Assembly: GCF_002287175.1 (NCBI RefSeq)
Contig: NZ_LMVM01000040.1
Location: 124,001-188,000 of the forward strand
From: Methanobacterium bryantii
GTDB lineage: Archaea; Methanobacteriota; Methanobacteria; Methanobacteriales; Methanobacteriaceae
Length of the DNA: 64,000 nucleotides
Direction: 5' to 3'
Part shown: positions 34,786 through 45,031 of the stretch, piece by piece
Numbering within the stretch: position 1 is the stretch's first letter
How the letters are laid out: every line of letters starts with the position of its first letter
Notes under the pieces: model-generated
What the model saw: only the letters and a program-made list of their open reading frames with translations
Databases searched by the model: none
What the model was told of the DNA's origin: nothing
Made by a program: the position numbers and the translations under genes

Positions 34786-37548
34786 TTATTTTAACCGTCT
34801 GATTAAATATTTCCTTAATTCATCTGCAAAAAACATAATTGGAATAAATGTAATTACATATAACCATTCTATTATTCCAAGTGGAGCAGTTCCAAATACG
34901 CCCTGCAGTTGGGGTATATAAAGGATTGCGAGCACTATAGCGGCTTCAAATATAATTCCTCTTATTATCCAGTTATTCTTAAAAACTCCAATTTTAAATA
35001 CTGATGTCCGTGTAGTCTGAATTGTTAACAGGTTCCCTATCTGGCCCATTACAATACCAACGAAGACAATTGTGGTGGCTTTAATGTATAATGGGTCTGA
35101 AAAGGGGAGGGTCTGTCCAAAGTGCCACCCGCCGCCGTAGAGCACCCAGAAATATCCAGACATTACAAGTACTGCTTCAATTAATCCAAGGAAGATATAT
35201 CCTCTAAGCACTACATGCAAATTCAAAAGTCTCTCTTTTCTTGGCCGTGGCGGCCTTTTCATTACATCCGACTCTGGAGGCCCTCTCCCCAACGCAATTG
35301 CAGGAAGAGTATCTGTTCCTAGATCTATTGCAAGTATTTGCATGACTGTAATTGGGAGGGGGATAGCAAACATGGCTGTAAGTACAAATGGTATAATTTC
35401 GGCAGTTTCATGGGAGAAAATATAGGTTATAAATTTCCTTATATTTTCATAGATGGTCCTGCCTTCTTTTATGGCAGATACAATTGTCGCAAAATTATCG
35501 TCAGTTAAAATCATGTCTGAAGCTTCTTTAGCTACATCAGTACCAGTTATTCCCATTGCAATCCCTATATCTGCTTTTCTAAGTGCCGGTGCATCATTTA
35601 CACCGTCACCAGTCATTGCTACAATCTCATCTTCATCCTCAAGTATAGATGCAATCCTCATTTTATGCTCTGGAACAGCTCTGGCAAATATCACGTCACA
35701 CCCAGAACTGAGAAGCTGTACGATTTGCTCGTCTGACATCTCACTTATCTCTTTTCCCTTTACCACCTGGCAATCGCCGCTTATGATGCCGATTTCTTCG
35801 CCTATAGCTCTTGCTGTAAGCCCATAGTCTCCAGTTATCATTATAATTCGTATTCCCGCACCATGACATTGTTTGACTGCTTTATAGACTTCTGGACGTG
35901 GAGGGTCTTGCATTGCCATCATACCAAGAAATATCATGTCTTTTTCAACAGTTTCTGGCCTGTAATCATTGAAATCATTGGGTAAATTTTTATATGCTAT
36001 TGCAAGTATTCTAAGGCCTTCTTCTGCAAGTTCGTCATGTATTTTGATTATATTTTCTTTTTCTTCTGGGGACAGAGGCCTAATTTTTCCATCCTCAGAA
36101 ATTTGATTACTTAAAGAAATTATCTTTTTGGGGGCCCCCTTAATATATGCAACCTTTTTATCCTCTTTTTGATGTATAGAACTCATTGATTTCCGTATAG
36201 AATCAAATGGGAGTTCAATTATCCTTGGAATTCTTTTTATCTCTTCCTTCGGATTAAACCCGCTTTTGCATGCTGCAACAAGTAGTGATGCTTCTGTGGG
36301 GTCCCCCAATATTTTCCATTTTTTACCCTCACTTTGGGGTTTAATTAATTTGGCATCATTACAAAACGCGGCTGTTCTCATAAGCAGTTTAAGCTCTTTC
36401 ATTTCATCATAAGATATTTCATTACCTTTATGCAGGAATTTACCTTTAGGTGTATATCCTGCACCTGTTACGTCAATTAATTCATCAGGTATCCAGATTT
36501 TACGGACGGTCATCTCATTTTTAGTAAGTGTCCCTGTTTTATCTGTACATATTATGGTTGTAGAACCCAGGGTTTCGACGCTGGAAAGACGTTTTATGAG
36601 TGCATTTTTACTGACCATTTTTCTAGCGGCTGCAGCAAGTGCAAGGGTTACAGTAGGGAGAAGGCCTTCTGGAACATTTGCAACAGTTAAACCTATGGCA
36701 AAAAGAAATGCAATGTTTAAAGGGAGATTTAAAACAAGTATATTAACTCCAAACAGAGTGAGGCCCATTAAAATTGCTATAATTGCTATTAAACGTGCCA
36801 CTTTGTTTATTTCTATCTGCAGTGGGCTCTGTACTTCTTTCACAGTTTGGGTAAGAGACGCTATTTTGCTGAACTCAGTGTTTCTGCCTGTTGAAAAAAC
36901 TACTGCCTTTCCAGAGCCAGATGTCACGCTGGTACCTGCAAAAATAAGGTTATGCATCTCAATAAATGCATGGTCTTCACCGCTCATGCCATCAGGCGTT
37001 TTACGTATAGGCCGTGATTCTCCTGTGAGTGTAGAATTATCCACCTTAAATTGGGATGCCTCTATAATCCTTGAATCTGCTGAAATATTGTCTCCTTCAT
37101 CAAGTACAATTATATCGCCAGGTACCAGTCCTGCTGCAACTATTTCCCTTTCTTTACCTTCTCTTATTACCTTTGCGGTTGAGGGAAGGATTTTTTTGAG
37201 GGCTTCTGTTGCTTTTTCTGCCTGATATTCCTGCCAGAAGCTGAAAATAGCGTTTATTATAATTACTCCAATAATTGCAAATCCTAATTGGGGAGTTCCA
37301 GAAATAAAAGCTAATATACTTGCAGCCCATAAAAGAAGGGCAAGAATATTGTAAAAATTCTCTAAAAATTTGAATATCAACGGCTTTTTCTTGACTTCTT
37401 CAATTTGATTTGGCCCATATTTTTTAAGCCGTATTTGAGCTTCATTCTCACTTAAACCATTGGATGTTGTATCTAGTTTAGAATATACCTCTTTAGGAGA
37501 TGGTTTATATATATCCATCTCTTCTTTGGATGGTTTATTTTCATTCAT
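34786..37548 (-). CDS. P-type cation ATPase, Na,K-ATPase-like (type II)
   Basis: The 920-residue pump has the type II layout: an N-terminal cation-ATPase domain, ten membrane helices, the phosphorylation motif DKTGTLT near residue 336, and TGDGVNDAPALRKADIGIAM. The M4 segment VANVPEGLLPTVTLALA and M6 IDLGTDTLPAIALG, followed by ESDVMKRPPRPRKERLL, resemble Na,K/H,K-ATPase alpha subunits more than Ca2+ pumps; both M6 aspartates and the M4 glutamate are kept, while M5 has SHETAE in place of SNIPE. A role in Na+ and/or K+ or Ca2+ transport follows from this and the Trk neighbours (inference). Monocistronic. Confidence 0.88.
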   Translation of the reverse strand: MNENKPSKEEMDIYKPSPKEVYSKLDTTSNGLSENEAQIRLKKYGPNQIEEVKKKPLIFKFLENFYNILALLLWAASILAFISGTPQLGFAIIGVIIINAIFSFWQEYQAEKATEALKKILPSTAKVIREGKEREIVAAGLVPGDIIVLDEGDNISADSRIIEASQFKVDNSTLTGESRPIRKTPDGMSGEDHAFIEMHNLIFAGTSVTSGSGKAVVFSTGRNTEFSKIASLTQTVKEVQSPLQIEINKVARLIAIIAILMGLTLFGVNILVLNLPLNIAFLFAIGLTVANVPEGLLPTVTLALAAAARKMVSKNALIKRLSSVETLGSTTIICTDKTGTLTKNEMTVRKIWIPDELIDVTGAGYTPKGKFLHKGNEISYDEMKELKLLMRTAAFCNDAKLIKPQSEGKKWKILGDPTEASLLVAACKSGFNPKEEIKRIPRIIELPFDSIRKSMSSIHQKEDKKVAYIKGAPKKIISLSNQISEDGKIRPLSPEEKENIIKIHDELAEEGLRILAIAYKNLPNDFNDYRPETVEKDMIFLGMMAMQDPPRPEVYKAVKQCHGAGIRIIMITGDYGLTARAIGEEIGIISGDCQVVKGKEISEMSDEQIVQLLSSGCDVIFARAVPEHKMRIASILEDEDEIVAMTGDGVNDAPALRKADIGIAMGITGTDVAKEASDMILTDDNFATIVSAIKEGRTIYENIRKFITYIFSHETAEIIPFVLTAMFAIPLPITVMQILAIDLGTDTLPAIALGRGPPESDVMKRPPRPRKERLLNLHVVLRGYIFLGLIEAVLVMSGYFWVLYGGGWHFGQTLPFSDPLYIKATTIVFVGIVMGQIGNLLTIQTTRTSVFKIGVFKNNWIIRGIIFEAAIVLAILYIPQLQGVFGTAPLGIIEWLYVITFIPIMFFADELRKYLIRRLK

Positions 37549-37873
37549 GGTTACACGCAGGCAGAATTTTCCATGATTTCATGTCTCAAGCCGTAAATTT
37601 TATTTAAACACTTAAAATTATTTGTTAATAGGTAAGTAAAATGTATTATAATCTATGGTTTTTAAAACATAAAATAGTAGCGGAATATTTTTAAATGTAC
37701 TGGGGGTAAAATAAGTTACGGTAGCTAATATATACTTTATTCTGGTTCATTGATATCTTGAAATAGGATAAATCTTTCTATTTTAAGCTTATCTAAATTT
37801 CATTAATCCTTATATTAATAAGTTAATCCGGACATAATATTATTAATATAATATTAGTAATGTGGGGATTTTT
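37549..37873 (+). other. divergent promoter region between P-type ATPase and F390 synthetase-like gene
   Basis: About 320 AT-rich bases. Near the right end a palindromic AT run (ATAATATTATTAATATAATA, about 37834-37855) just before the downstream gene combines TATA-like sequence with dyad symmetry, so it could be promoter plus operator. No ORF is seen. Confidence 0.4.
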
Positions 37874-39214
37874 ATGAGTTATTTCAACGAGGAAATAGAA
37901 ATAATGGATCGAAATGACCTTGATGCCCTTGTTGAGGAACGTATTAAGTATACGGTTGAATATGCCTATGACAATTCTCCTTTTTACAGAAAATGGTTTA
38001 AAGAAAACCGGATAAACACGTCCGATATCAAATCTCATGAGGATTTGAGAGAACTGCCTATAATAACCAGTAAAACATTGAGGGAAAAGCAGCCTCCAGA
38101 GACTGAAGATTTTGAATTTAAATGTATAGATTGGGACAGCATATATACGATCCACGAAACAAGTGGAACCAGTGGAGTGCCTAAATCTTTCTTTCTTACA
38201 TGGGATGACTGGAACAGATATGCTGAAAAATACGCCCGTTCATTTGTATCACAAGGTTTCGGCCGGGGAGACAGGGTAGTGGTCTGTGCATCATATGGGA
38301 TGAATGTAGGGGCCAACACAATGACGCTGGCTGCTCAAAAAATAGGAATGGCAATTATTCCTGAGGGTAAATGCACGTTTCCAGTCCGCATAATAAAAAA
38401 TTACCAGCCTACGGGTATAGTGGGCAGCATATTCAAGCTTCTGCGCCTTGCAAAACGAATGGAATCAGAAGGAATTCCACCTCAAGAATCCAGTATCAAA
38501 CATTTAATTGCAGGTGGTGAAAGCTTTGCAGAGGAATCACGAGCATATTTGGAAGAAATATGGGGTGTACCAGTTTACAATACCTATGGGAGCACTGAGG
38601 GGACTATGTGTGGGGAATGTTACGTAAAAGCAGGTTTACACGTACCTGAAGATCTGGTACACCTTGATGTTTATGACCCTCAGCTTAAAAACTTCGTAGA
38701 TGAAGGCGAATGCGGTAGAATAGTTTTAACAACCCTTTTGCCAGTTGGTCAAAAGACTGGAACTCTTCTTTTGAATTATGATACTGAAGATACCACCATA
38801 GTTTTAAGCAGAGAGAAATGTAAATGTGGCAGAACTCATATGCGAATTTCAAATCCGCAGCGTGAAGCAGAAACAGTTTGGGTAGCTGGAAATCCGTTTA
38901 ATAAAGTGGATATAGAGCAAGGAGTGTTTCAGAGGGACAATATGGAATATCTAACAGGAGAATATGAAGCATTTCTTTACGGGGATGAAATGGAAACTAC
39001 AATGAGAGTTAGCATGGAGTGCAGCGACCCTGTAAATTGTGATGAAGATATGATCAGTGAGAATTTTATTAAAAGTTTCTTTAAATTTAAGCCAGGTATT
39101 CGGCAGGCATATTCAGATGGTACATTTAATGTAGTCTTTAATTTTACTGGTGCCGAAGGCCTTGAATTTTATAAGATCAGGGGAAGGCCAAAGCGTTTGG
39201 TGGACCGCCGGTGA
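37874..39214 (+). CDS. coenzyme F390 synthetase-like adenylate-forming ligase
   Basis: The product (about 446 residues from the ATG at 37874, which GGGGAT precedes; a GTG at 37862 is less likely) belongs to the PaaK/phenylacetate-CoA ligase branch of adenylating enzymes. The AMP-binding P-loop is HETSGTSGVPKSFFLTWDDW, followed by NTYGSTEGTMCGECY and a metal-binding-like CKCGRTHMR. In Methanothermobacter and Methanobacterium the F390 synthetases, which adenylylate coenzyme F420 under oxidative stress, are of this type. A phenylacetate-CoA ligase-like activity cannot be excluded. Confidence 0.75.
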   Translation: MSYFNEEIEIMDRNDLDALVEERIKYTVEYAYDNSPFYRKWFKENRINTSDIKSHEDLRELPIITSKTLREKQPPETEDFEFKCIDWDSIYTIHETSGTSGVPKSFFLTWDDWNRYAEKYARSFVSQGFGRGDRVVVCASYGMNVGANTMTLAAQKIGMAIIPEGKCTFPVRIIKNYQPTGIVGSIFKLLRLAKRMESEGIPPQESSIKHLIAGGESFAEESRAYLEEIWGVPVYNTYGSTEGTMCGECYVKAGLHVPEDLVHLDVYDPQLKNFVDEGECGRIVLTTLLPVGQKTGTLLLNYDTEDTTIVLSREKCKCGRTHMRISNPQREAETVWVAGNPFNKVDIEQGVFQRDNMEYLTGEYEAFLYGDEMETTMRVSMECSDPVNCDEDMISENFIKSFFKFKPGIRQAYSDGTFNVVFNFTGAEGLEFYKIRGRPKRLVDRR

Positions 39215-39339
39215 GATTTAAATAACTGAATTATTTTTTTTAAATTACAATGAATTATTTTTATTTATATGAATGTGAGAACATACAGTAATAGAATACT
39301 TATTTTTACACTTTTAAAAATAATCCGGAGAAAAAACTA

Positions 39340-40605
39340 ATGCTTAACGCGGAAACTTATATCACCAGACAGAAAGGAATTGGTGGGAAAATTAGGACAA
39401 GATACGAAGATTTTTACGTTGAAGAAATACCAGAATCAGAACCAAGTGGAACAGGAGACAACACATGGTTTTTTATTGAAAAAGTTGGAAGAGATACACT
39501 TGAGGTTGTACTGGATGTCGCACGTGAACTGCACATAGACAGAAAAAGAATGGGCTTTGCAGGAATGAAGGATAAACGAGCAGTCACAAGACAGTGGCTG
39601 TGTGTTTCAAACTCAGAAGTTGAAGACATTGAAAAATTAAGAGACAAGCTTTACAAAGTTGACATACTCAAGATAATGAAAAACGAGAAAAAGTTAAGGA
39701 TTGGACAACTTGTAGGGAATAAATTCAGGCTTCTTATAAGAGATACAGAAGATCCAGAAAAAGATAGTCAACTAGCAACTGAAATACTGGCAGAACTCTC
39801 AAAGACAGGGGTCCCTAATTACTACGGCTGGCAGAGGTTTGGTAAAAAGAGATCCAATACCCATCTCGTTGGAAAAGCATTACTTGAAAATGATTTAAAA
39901 AAAGCAGTTGATTGTTATATTGGAAACCCTTATGACGAGGAGAGGGAGCATATTAAAAAACCAAGACAGCTGTATGACGAGGGAAAATGGGAAGAATCAC
40001 TTGAAGAAATGCCGGGGAGCATGAGATATGAAAAAATGATGCTTAAAACCCTTTTAAAGGAAATGAAAAAGAAAAATATCGAAGATATTGATTCTTTAGA
40101 TGAACATGCTTACAGGCGCGCCATATCAAGCCTTCCAAAACCGTTAAGGAGAATGTTTGTCCACGCTTATCAGTCATTTTTATTCAATAAAGCTGTAAGT
40201 GAAAGAGTTAAGCTTGGAATCGATAAGTATGTTGAAGGTGACATAATCATCGACAATGAAGAACACTTAGTCCATGAATTTGGGGATGACATAGATGAAA
40301 GAATAAAAAACTTTGAAGTCCACCCTACAGCTCCTCTTTTTGGAAGTAAAGTCCCACTTGCCGGTGGAGAGCTGGGCGAAATGGAGCAGAAAGTTATAGA
40401 TGGAGAAGGGGTTACTTTAGAAGAGTTTAAAGTCCCTAAAATGCCTAAACTTGGAAGTCATGGGCTGAGACGTGCGATTAGATTTAAGATATGGGATGCC
40501 TCTGCTAAGGCTACTGATGAGGGAGTTCTTGTAGAGTTTTCAATTCCTAAAGGCTGTTATGCAACGGCTGTTTTACGGGAAATAATGAAAAATGAAGTTG
40601 TTTAA
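39340..40605 (+). CDS. truD: tRNA pseudouridine(13) synthase TruD
   Basis: The 421-residue enzyme isomerises U13 of tRNAs. The TruD-specific catalytic motif is FAGMKDKRAVTRQWLCV (catalytic Asp in GMKDKRA), followed by GNKFRLLIRD and VPNYYGWQRFGKKRSNTHLVG. The inserted TRUD domain with YQSFLFNKAVSER and the C-terminal LRRAIRF and FSIPKGCYATAVLREI complete the family pattern. It is monocistronic, with a likely promoter in the upstream AT-rich 100 bp and a GGAG site before the ATG. Confidence 0.96.
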   Translation: MLNAETYITRQKGIGGKIRTRYEDFYVEEIPESEPSGTGDNTWFFIEKVGRDTLEVVLDVARELHIDRKRMGFAGMKDKRAVTRQWLCVSNSEVEDIEKLRDKLYKVDILKIMKNEKKLRIGQLVGNKFRLLIRDTEDPEKDSQLATEILAELSKTGVPNYYGWQRFGKKRSNTHLVGKALLENDLKKAVDCYIGNPYDEEREHIKKPRQLYDEGKWEESLEEMPGSMRYEKMMLKTLLKEMKKKNIEDIDSLDEHAYRRAISSLPKPLRRMFVHAYQSFLFNKAVSERVKLGIDKYVEGDIIIDNEEHLVHEFGDDIDERIKNFEVHPTAPLFGSKVPLAGGELGEMEQKVIDGEGVTLEEFKVPKMPKLGSHGLRRAIRFKIWDASAKATDEGVLVEFSIPKGCYATAVLREIMKNEVV

Positions 40606-40721
40606 GATTAAGAAGATTTAACACTACTTCTTATCTTTTAGAAACTGTTTTTTGATTTTAAATTTTTGGGATAAAATTCAACTGATTTAAAAAATAAAGG
40701 AGTATTTATTTAAAAATCTAA

Positions 40722-41027
40722 TTATAATTCTTGCAGCCTATCTAAAGCTTTTTCCATTGATTGTACATGCCTTATTTTGATTTTATTGTATAATGCAAAG
40801 CCCATTTCTCTTAAATACAGTTCTACATTCCTGAAAGATGGTGCTTCTATTATATAAAATATTTCGTGTTCCAATGGGGGATACACTGCAGATATTATTT
40901 TAATTTCATGTTTTTTAGCGAGTTCTTCTCTTTTGCTGGAATGCTCCTTAAGTTTCTTTTTAGTCTCTTCACTAACAAGGTAACATGCTTCAACAGGATG
41001 GGTCAGGTGTGCCATAAACATTGCCAT
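40722..41027 (-). CDS. small alpha/beta protein of unknown function
   Basis: The 101-residue product has a predicted beta-alpha-beta-beta-alpha-beta order (FMAHLTHPVEACYL, helix, IKIISAVYPPLEHEIFYIIE, helix, KIRHVQSMEKALDRL) that resembles a ferredoxin-like or dimeric alpha/beta-barrel fold such as DUF3303 proteins. It has no signal peptide or metal motif, and only a single Cys. It is alone on its strand, converging with truD. No function is assigned. Confidence 0.7.
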   Translation of the reverse strand: MAMFMAHLTHPVEACYLVSEETKKKLKEHSSKREELAKKHEIKIISAVYPPLEHEIFYIIEAPSFRNVELYLREMGFALYNKIKIRHVQSMEKALDRLQEL

Positions 41028-41372
41028 AAATTCACTCTCCTTAACTTTATTAATTATCTATATATTTTTATTAAAATTTATTATTTACTAATTTAAAAAA
41101 TCGCTTTTGGTGTCTTTATCTAAAAATAGAATGTTTGAAATCCATAATGATGTTAATGAAGGTTAATTAGTGACATATATTCTTAGAAAACTGGAATATT
41201 GTCCTGTACTGATAATGATAAAAATTATATTGGTGATATTTTAAAGTATAAAAGTGAGCTAAAGACAGATTTATGCTTATAATACTTGTAAATTAAAGGT
41301 TAAGTTGGTATTTAAGTTATGAATTAACTTAAAAATTTTAAATTCAACTTTTGAGTTAAGGAGATGAAAATT
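41028..41372 (+). promoter_or_regulatory. leader of the cyclase gene with a 7-bp hairpin
   Basis: In this stretch TTAAGTT (41312-41318) and AACTTAA (41326-41332) form a perfect inverted repeat about 40 bases before the gene, with AAGTTGG and CAACTTTTG alongside. It may be an operator or leader hairpin. The remainder is AT-rich and gene-free. Confidence 0.35.
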
Positions 41373-42047
41373 ATGGGATATATAACACTTTCTTACGCGC
41401 TGGAAGAAACTTCTCCCGTTCATATAGGTTTAAAGGAGCCAGAGATGGTTCGCAGTAACCAGATTGTAGATGGGAAAGGTTATAATACATACTTGATAAA
41501 TGTTGAAAACCATTCTGGAACACATGTAGATGCTCCTGGCCATTTTTTGGAAGACGGCAGGATAATCTCTGATTATAATCAGGATGAACTGGTTTTTAAT
41601 AGTCCTATTATTGTTGATATTCCAAAGGGTCCAAACGAGCTTATGAAAATATGGGATGTATCTAAAATAGATTTTAATAATGCAGACTGTATTTTGTTCC
41701 GTACTGGATTTGAAAAATTCCATGAGAATGATCCAGAGAAATATCTTACTCAAAACCCTGGAATATCCCCAGAAGTTGTCTATTTCATAAGAAAAAACCT
41801 TAAAAATGTTCGATGTATTGGCATAGACTGTGTATCTATGTCCAGCTATCAAAATCCACAATCTGGAAAAGAAGCACACGTAAACGCATTTAAAAAGAGC
41901 AAGGATTTTGGTGAACCGCTGCTTCTAATTGAAGATATGAAATTAGGTAATGTTAAAAATGGAGATTTAGAAAGTATAATTGTTGTCCCGTGGCAAATCA
42001 AAGGGATTGACAGCGCTCCGTGTACTGTGGTTGCTAAATTAAAGTAA
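41373..42047 (+). CDS. cyclase family / kynurenine formamidase-like hydrolase
   Basis: The start at 41373 is chosen because AAGGAG (41358-41363) lies nine bases before it; the ATG at 41364 directly abuts that site. The product of about 224 residues carries the family motif HSGTHVDAPGHFL (metal-binding HxxxD around residues 45-55), ADCILFRTGFEKF and CIGIDCVSMSSYQ. Such enzymes hydrolyse formamides or cyclic esters with Zn2+ or Mn2+; the substrate here is unknown. It converges with a YHS protein gene. Confidence 0.88.
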   Translation: MGYITLSYALEETSPVHIGLKEPEMVRSNQIVDGKGYNTYLINVENHSGTHVDAPGHFLEDGRIISDYNQDELVFNSPIIVDIPKGPNELMKIWDVSKIDFNNADCILFRTGFEKFHENDPEKYLTQNPGISPEVVYFIRKNLKNVRCIGIDCVSMSSYQNPQSGKEAHVNAFKKSKDFGEPLLLIEDMKLGNVKNGDLESIIVVPWQIKGIDSAPCTVVAKLK

Positions 42048-42055
42048 ATTTTTAG

Positions 42056-42202
42056 TTATTCCTTTGCATACTTTTCAGGGTCTTCCTCAAACTTTTTTTT
42101 ACAAAGTGGAGCGCAGAAATAATATTTCTTCCCTTTATATTCGCTTACATTTTTTGCAGATTTTTCATCCACTTCCATCATGCATACTGGATCTAAAACC
42201 AT
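42056..42202 (-). CDS. 48-residue YHS-domain metal-binding protein
   Basis: The frame encodes MVLDPVCMMEVDEKSAKN and later YKGKKYYFCAPLCKKKFEED. This is a complete stand-alone YHS domain with the Cys of DPVC and the CxxxC pair that bind metal. AGGTG lies a few bases before the ATG. It is the gene immediately downstream of CopA on the same strand (148 bp gap). YHS domains are frequently found with copper/silver P1B ATPases, sometimes fused to them, so a role in delivering or sensing copper is likely. Confidence 0.85.
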   Translation of the reverse strand: MVLDPVCMMEVDEKSAKNVSEYKGKKYYFCAPLCKKKFEEDPEKYAKE

Positions 42203-42350
42203 TTTTTCACCTCATTTGACAGTTTTTAATCAGACTACTCAAAAATTAACTTTAAAATTATTTTTTTAATATGATTAAAGAAATTAATATTATTTTTTAA
42301 CTATAAAAATAGAAGAAAAATAGAGTGTTCAGTTATTTCGTACACTAATT

Positions 42351-44795
42351 TCATTGAGTCATTTCTACTTTCTCTTTCTTTGCAGGAGGTACATACCCTT
42401 TTAATAACAGTGAAAGAGTTAAAACAGATACTGAACTAAGTGCCATTGCAAGACCTGCAAATTCTGGCCTGAATGTAATTCCAAAGAAAGGGTAGAGCAC
42501 CCCTGCTGCAACAGGAATAAGCACGGAGTTGTATGCAAAGGCCCAGAATAAGTTCTCCTTTATCCTTCCCATCACTTTTTTACTTAACTGAATACCAGCA
42601 AGTGCATCCATGATGTCGTTTTTTATAAGGACAATTTCACCGCTTTCTATGGCTATATCTGTACCACTTCCTATAGCTATTCCAACATCAGATTGTGCTA
42701 GTGCGGGAGCATCGTTAATACCATCACCAACGAATGCTACAACTTCACCAGCCTCTTGAAGCCTCTTAACCTCTTCGGATTTATCCTGGGGCAGCACTTC
42801 TGCAATTACATTTTCAATTCCAACCTGCTTTGCAATTGCACCGGCTGTTTGTTTGTTGTCTCCAGTTATCATGACAACTTTAAGACCCATTTCTTTGAGC
42901 TTTCCAATTGCATCTTTGGTGGTTTCTTTTAATGTATCAGCTATAGCAATTGCTCCGGATAATGAGTTATCTGCAGCAACTAAAACTGCTGTTTTGCCTT
43001 CATTTTCAAATTTAGATAGTTTTTCTTCAGCTTCGTTGGGTATTGTAATATTTCTATCTTTAAACAAGGTTCTATTTCCTATTATAATTTCTTTACCTTC
43101 TACCACTGCTTTTACCCCTTTTCCTCCAAAGGTATTGAAATTCTGGCTTGTTTCTATTTCTATATTTTTTTCCAGTGCTTTTTTAACCACTGCTTCTGCA
43201 AGGGGGTGCTGTGAATTTTTTTCAACACTGGCAGCGAGTTTTAATAATTCTCTGTTATCAGTTCCAATTGGGGCTATATCTGTAACCTCAGGCTTGCCTT
43301 TGGTAAGTGTACCTGTTTTATCAAACACTATGGTGGTAAGCTTTTCAGATATCTCGAGGGCTTCCCCATTTTTAATCAAGATCCCAAGCTCTGCTCCTCG
43401 TCCAATACCTACAGTTATGGCTGTAGGTGATGCAAGCCCAAGTGCACATGGACATGCTACAACAAGAATGGAGATCAACACAGTAAGTGCGAAAAGAAGG
43501 GTAGCTCCTGATAAGAAGTACCAGAAGAGAAATGCTGCAATTGCTATAGTTAAAACAGTTGGGATGAAATAACTTACAGCTTTATCTGCAATTCGTTGGA
43601 CAGGCGGCTTTGAGCCCTGAGCATTTTCTACAAGTTTTATAATCTGAGATAATACTGTATCTTTCCCAATTTTTAGAGCTTTGAACCTTAATACTCCGTT
43701 CTGATTAATGGTTCCCCCAACAACGGATTTTCCACTATTTTTAAATGCAGGAATTGGCTCTCCAGTAATTGCAGATTCATCTACATAACTTTCACCGCTT
43801 ACAACTTCTCCATCTGCAGGGATCTTTTCACCAGGCTTAACAACTACTGTATCACCCATTTGAACATCTTCAATGGGAATTTCCATCTCATTACCACTGC
43901 GAATTACAGTGGCAGTTTTTGCCTGCAGTCCTATTAATTTTTTTATAGCAGTTGACGTCTGTCCCTTTGCCCTTGCCTCTAAATATCTTCCTAAAGCTAG
44001 AAATGCAGCAAGCATAAGTGCTGTTTCATAAAATAGGAATTGTTGAGTTAGTATAATATTAAAAGTGCCTAGAAGGCTTGATCCATAAGCTACTCCAATT
44101 CCCATGGAATACATAACATCCATGTCAAGGTTCCTGTTTTTGAGGGAACGGATGCCTGCTGTGAATATGGGGTAACTCACGTATATAAATGGAAGAATGG
44201 AAACTATAAGCATGAAGTAAGGCATTGGGATTGGAAGGGGGATATTTAGATACATTAAAGCCATTAAAGGGATTGAAAATCCAAAACCAACAATTATTCG
44301 GTTTCTTTTGTCTTTAAGGTCTTTAGCTCTTACTTTTTCTTCAAGTTCTTCTGTTTTTTCTCCTTCAATGCCAAGATATTGGTATCCAAGATCTTCAATT
44401 GCATTTTTCATATCTGTAACTGTTGTAATTTCAGAATTATAAGTAACATAAGCTTTTTCAGAGGTTAAATTAACATTAACATCACTGATCCCATCAAGTT
44501 TTCCAAGAGCTTCTTCTATGGCTTTTACGCACATTACACAGCTCATTCCTCCAATCTTTAAAATAACATGATCATTTGCCACACCATAACCAGCATCTTC
44601 TATGGCATTTTCCAATTCAGCGAGCTTCAACTTTTCAGGATCATATTCAACAGTGGCTTTTTCAGTTCCAATGTTTACCTGAGCTTCTTCAACTCCTTCA
44701 AGGTTTTTTAGAGACTTTTCAACGTTTAAAGCGCATGAAGCACAGTGCATTCCTGAAACTTTAATCTCTGCTTTCTTTTTGGATTGTTCTGCCAT
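42351..44795 (-). CDS. copA: copper-exporting P1B-type ATPase
   Basis: The 814-residue pump has two N-terminal heavy-metal domains with CxxC motifs (GMHCASC near residues 14-20 and GMSCVMC near 83-89), then eight membrane helices, the transport motif ACPCALGL near residue 447, DKTGTLTKGKPEVT near 488, the HP motif NSQHPLAEAV and GDGINDAPALAQSDVGIAIG. CPC together with the M7/M8 residues (FAYNSVLIPVAAG and MALSSVSVL) indicates the P1B-1 class exporting Cu+. Its neighbours are a YHS protein downstream and CopZ plus an HxlR regulator upstream. Confidence 0.96.
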   Translation of the reverse strand: MAEQSKKKAEIKVSGMHCASCALNVEKSLKNLEGVEEAQVNIGTEKATVEYDPEKLKLAELENAIEDAGYGVANDHVILKIGGMSCVMCVKAIEEALGKLDGISDVNVNLTSEKAYVTYNSEITTVTDMKNAIEDLGYQYLGIEGEKTEELEEKVRAKDLKDKRNRIIVGFGFSIPLMALMYLNIPLPIPMPYFMLIVSILPFIYVSYPIFTAGIRSLKNRNLDMDVMYSMGIGVAYGSSLLGTFNIILTQQFLFYETALMLAAFLALGRYLEARAKGQTSTAIKKLIGLQAKTATVIRSGNEMEIPIEDVQMGDTVVVKPGEKIPADGEVVSGESYVDESAITGEPIPAFKNSGKSVVGGTINQNGVLRFKALKIGKDTVLSQIIKLVENAQGSKPPVQRIADKAVSYFIPTVLTIAIAAFLFWYFLSGATLLFALTVLISILVVACPCALGLASPTAITVGIGRGAELGILIKNGEALEISEKLTTIVFDKTGTLTKGKPEVTDIAPIGTDNRELLKLAASVEKNSQHPLAEAVVKKALEKNIEIETSQNFNTFGGKGVKAVVEGKEIIIGNRTLFKDRNITIPNEAEEKLSKFENEGKTAVLVAADNSLSGAIAIADTLKETTKDAIGKLKEMGLKVVMITGDNKQTAGAIAKQVGIENVIAEVLPQDKSEEVKRLQEAGEVVAFVGDGINDAPALAQSDVGIAIGSGTDIAIESGEIVLIKNDIMDALAGIQLSKKVMGRIKENLFWAFAYNSVLIPVAAGVLYPFFGITFRPEFAGLAMALSSVSVLTLSLLLKGYVPPAKKEKVEMTQ

Positions 44796-45031
44796 TTGTT
44801 TACCTCTTAATCATGATTATACTATTTTAATTTTGTTTTTATTGATTAATAATTTTTTCTAATAGTTTCAATTATGATTTAAATAAAGAAAAAAGTCCAA
44901 AATAAAATAATAATGGGGGGTATGAGTAATGCTTTGGTGATACAAATCTTAAATTTGATAATTAAGGTTTTATCAAAGCTTTTTTAATTCTTAACTCATT
45001 AGAATCTATTATATTTTCTAAGTTTCAGTGA

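Noticed and set aside
36554..37225. 223-codon plus-strand ORF
   Set aside because: It is the antisense frame of the P-type ATPase gene, whose motifs are unmistakable on the minus strand.
42853..43572. 239-codon plus-strand ORF
   Set aside because: Antisense shadow of copA, which carries all P1B motifs.
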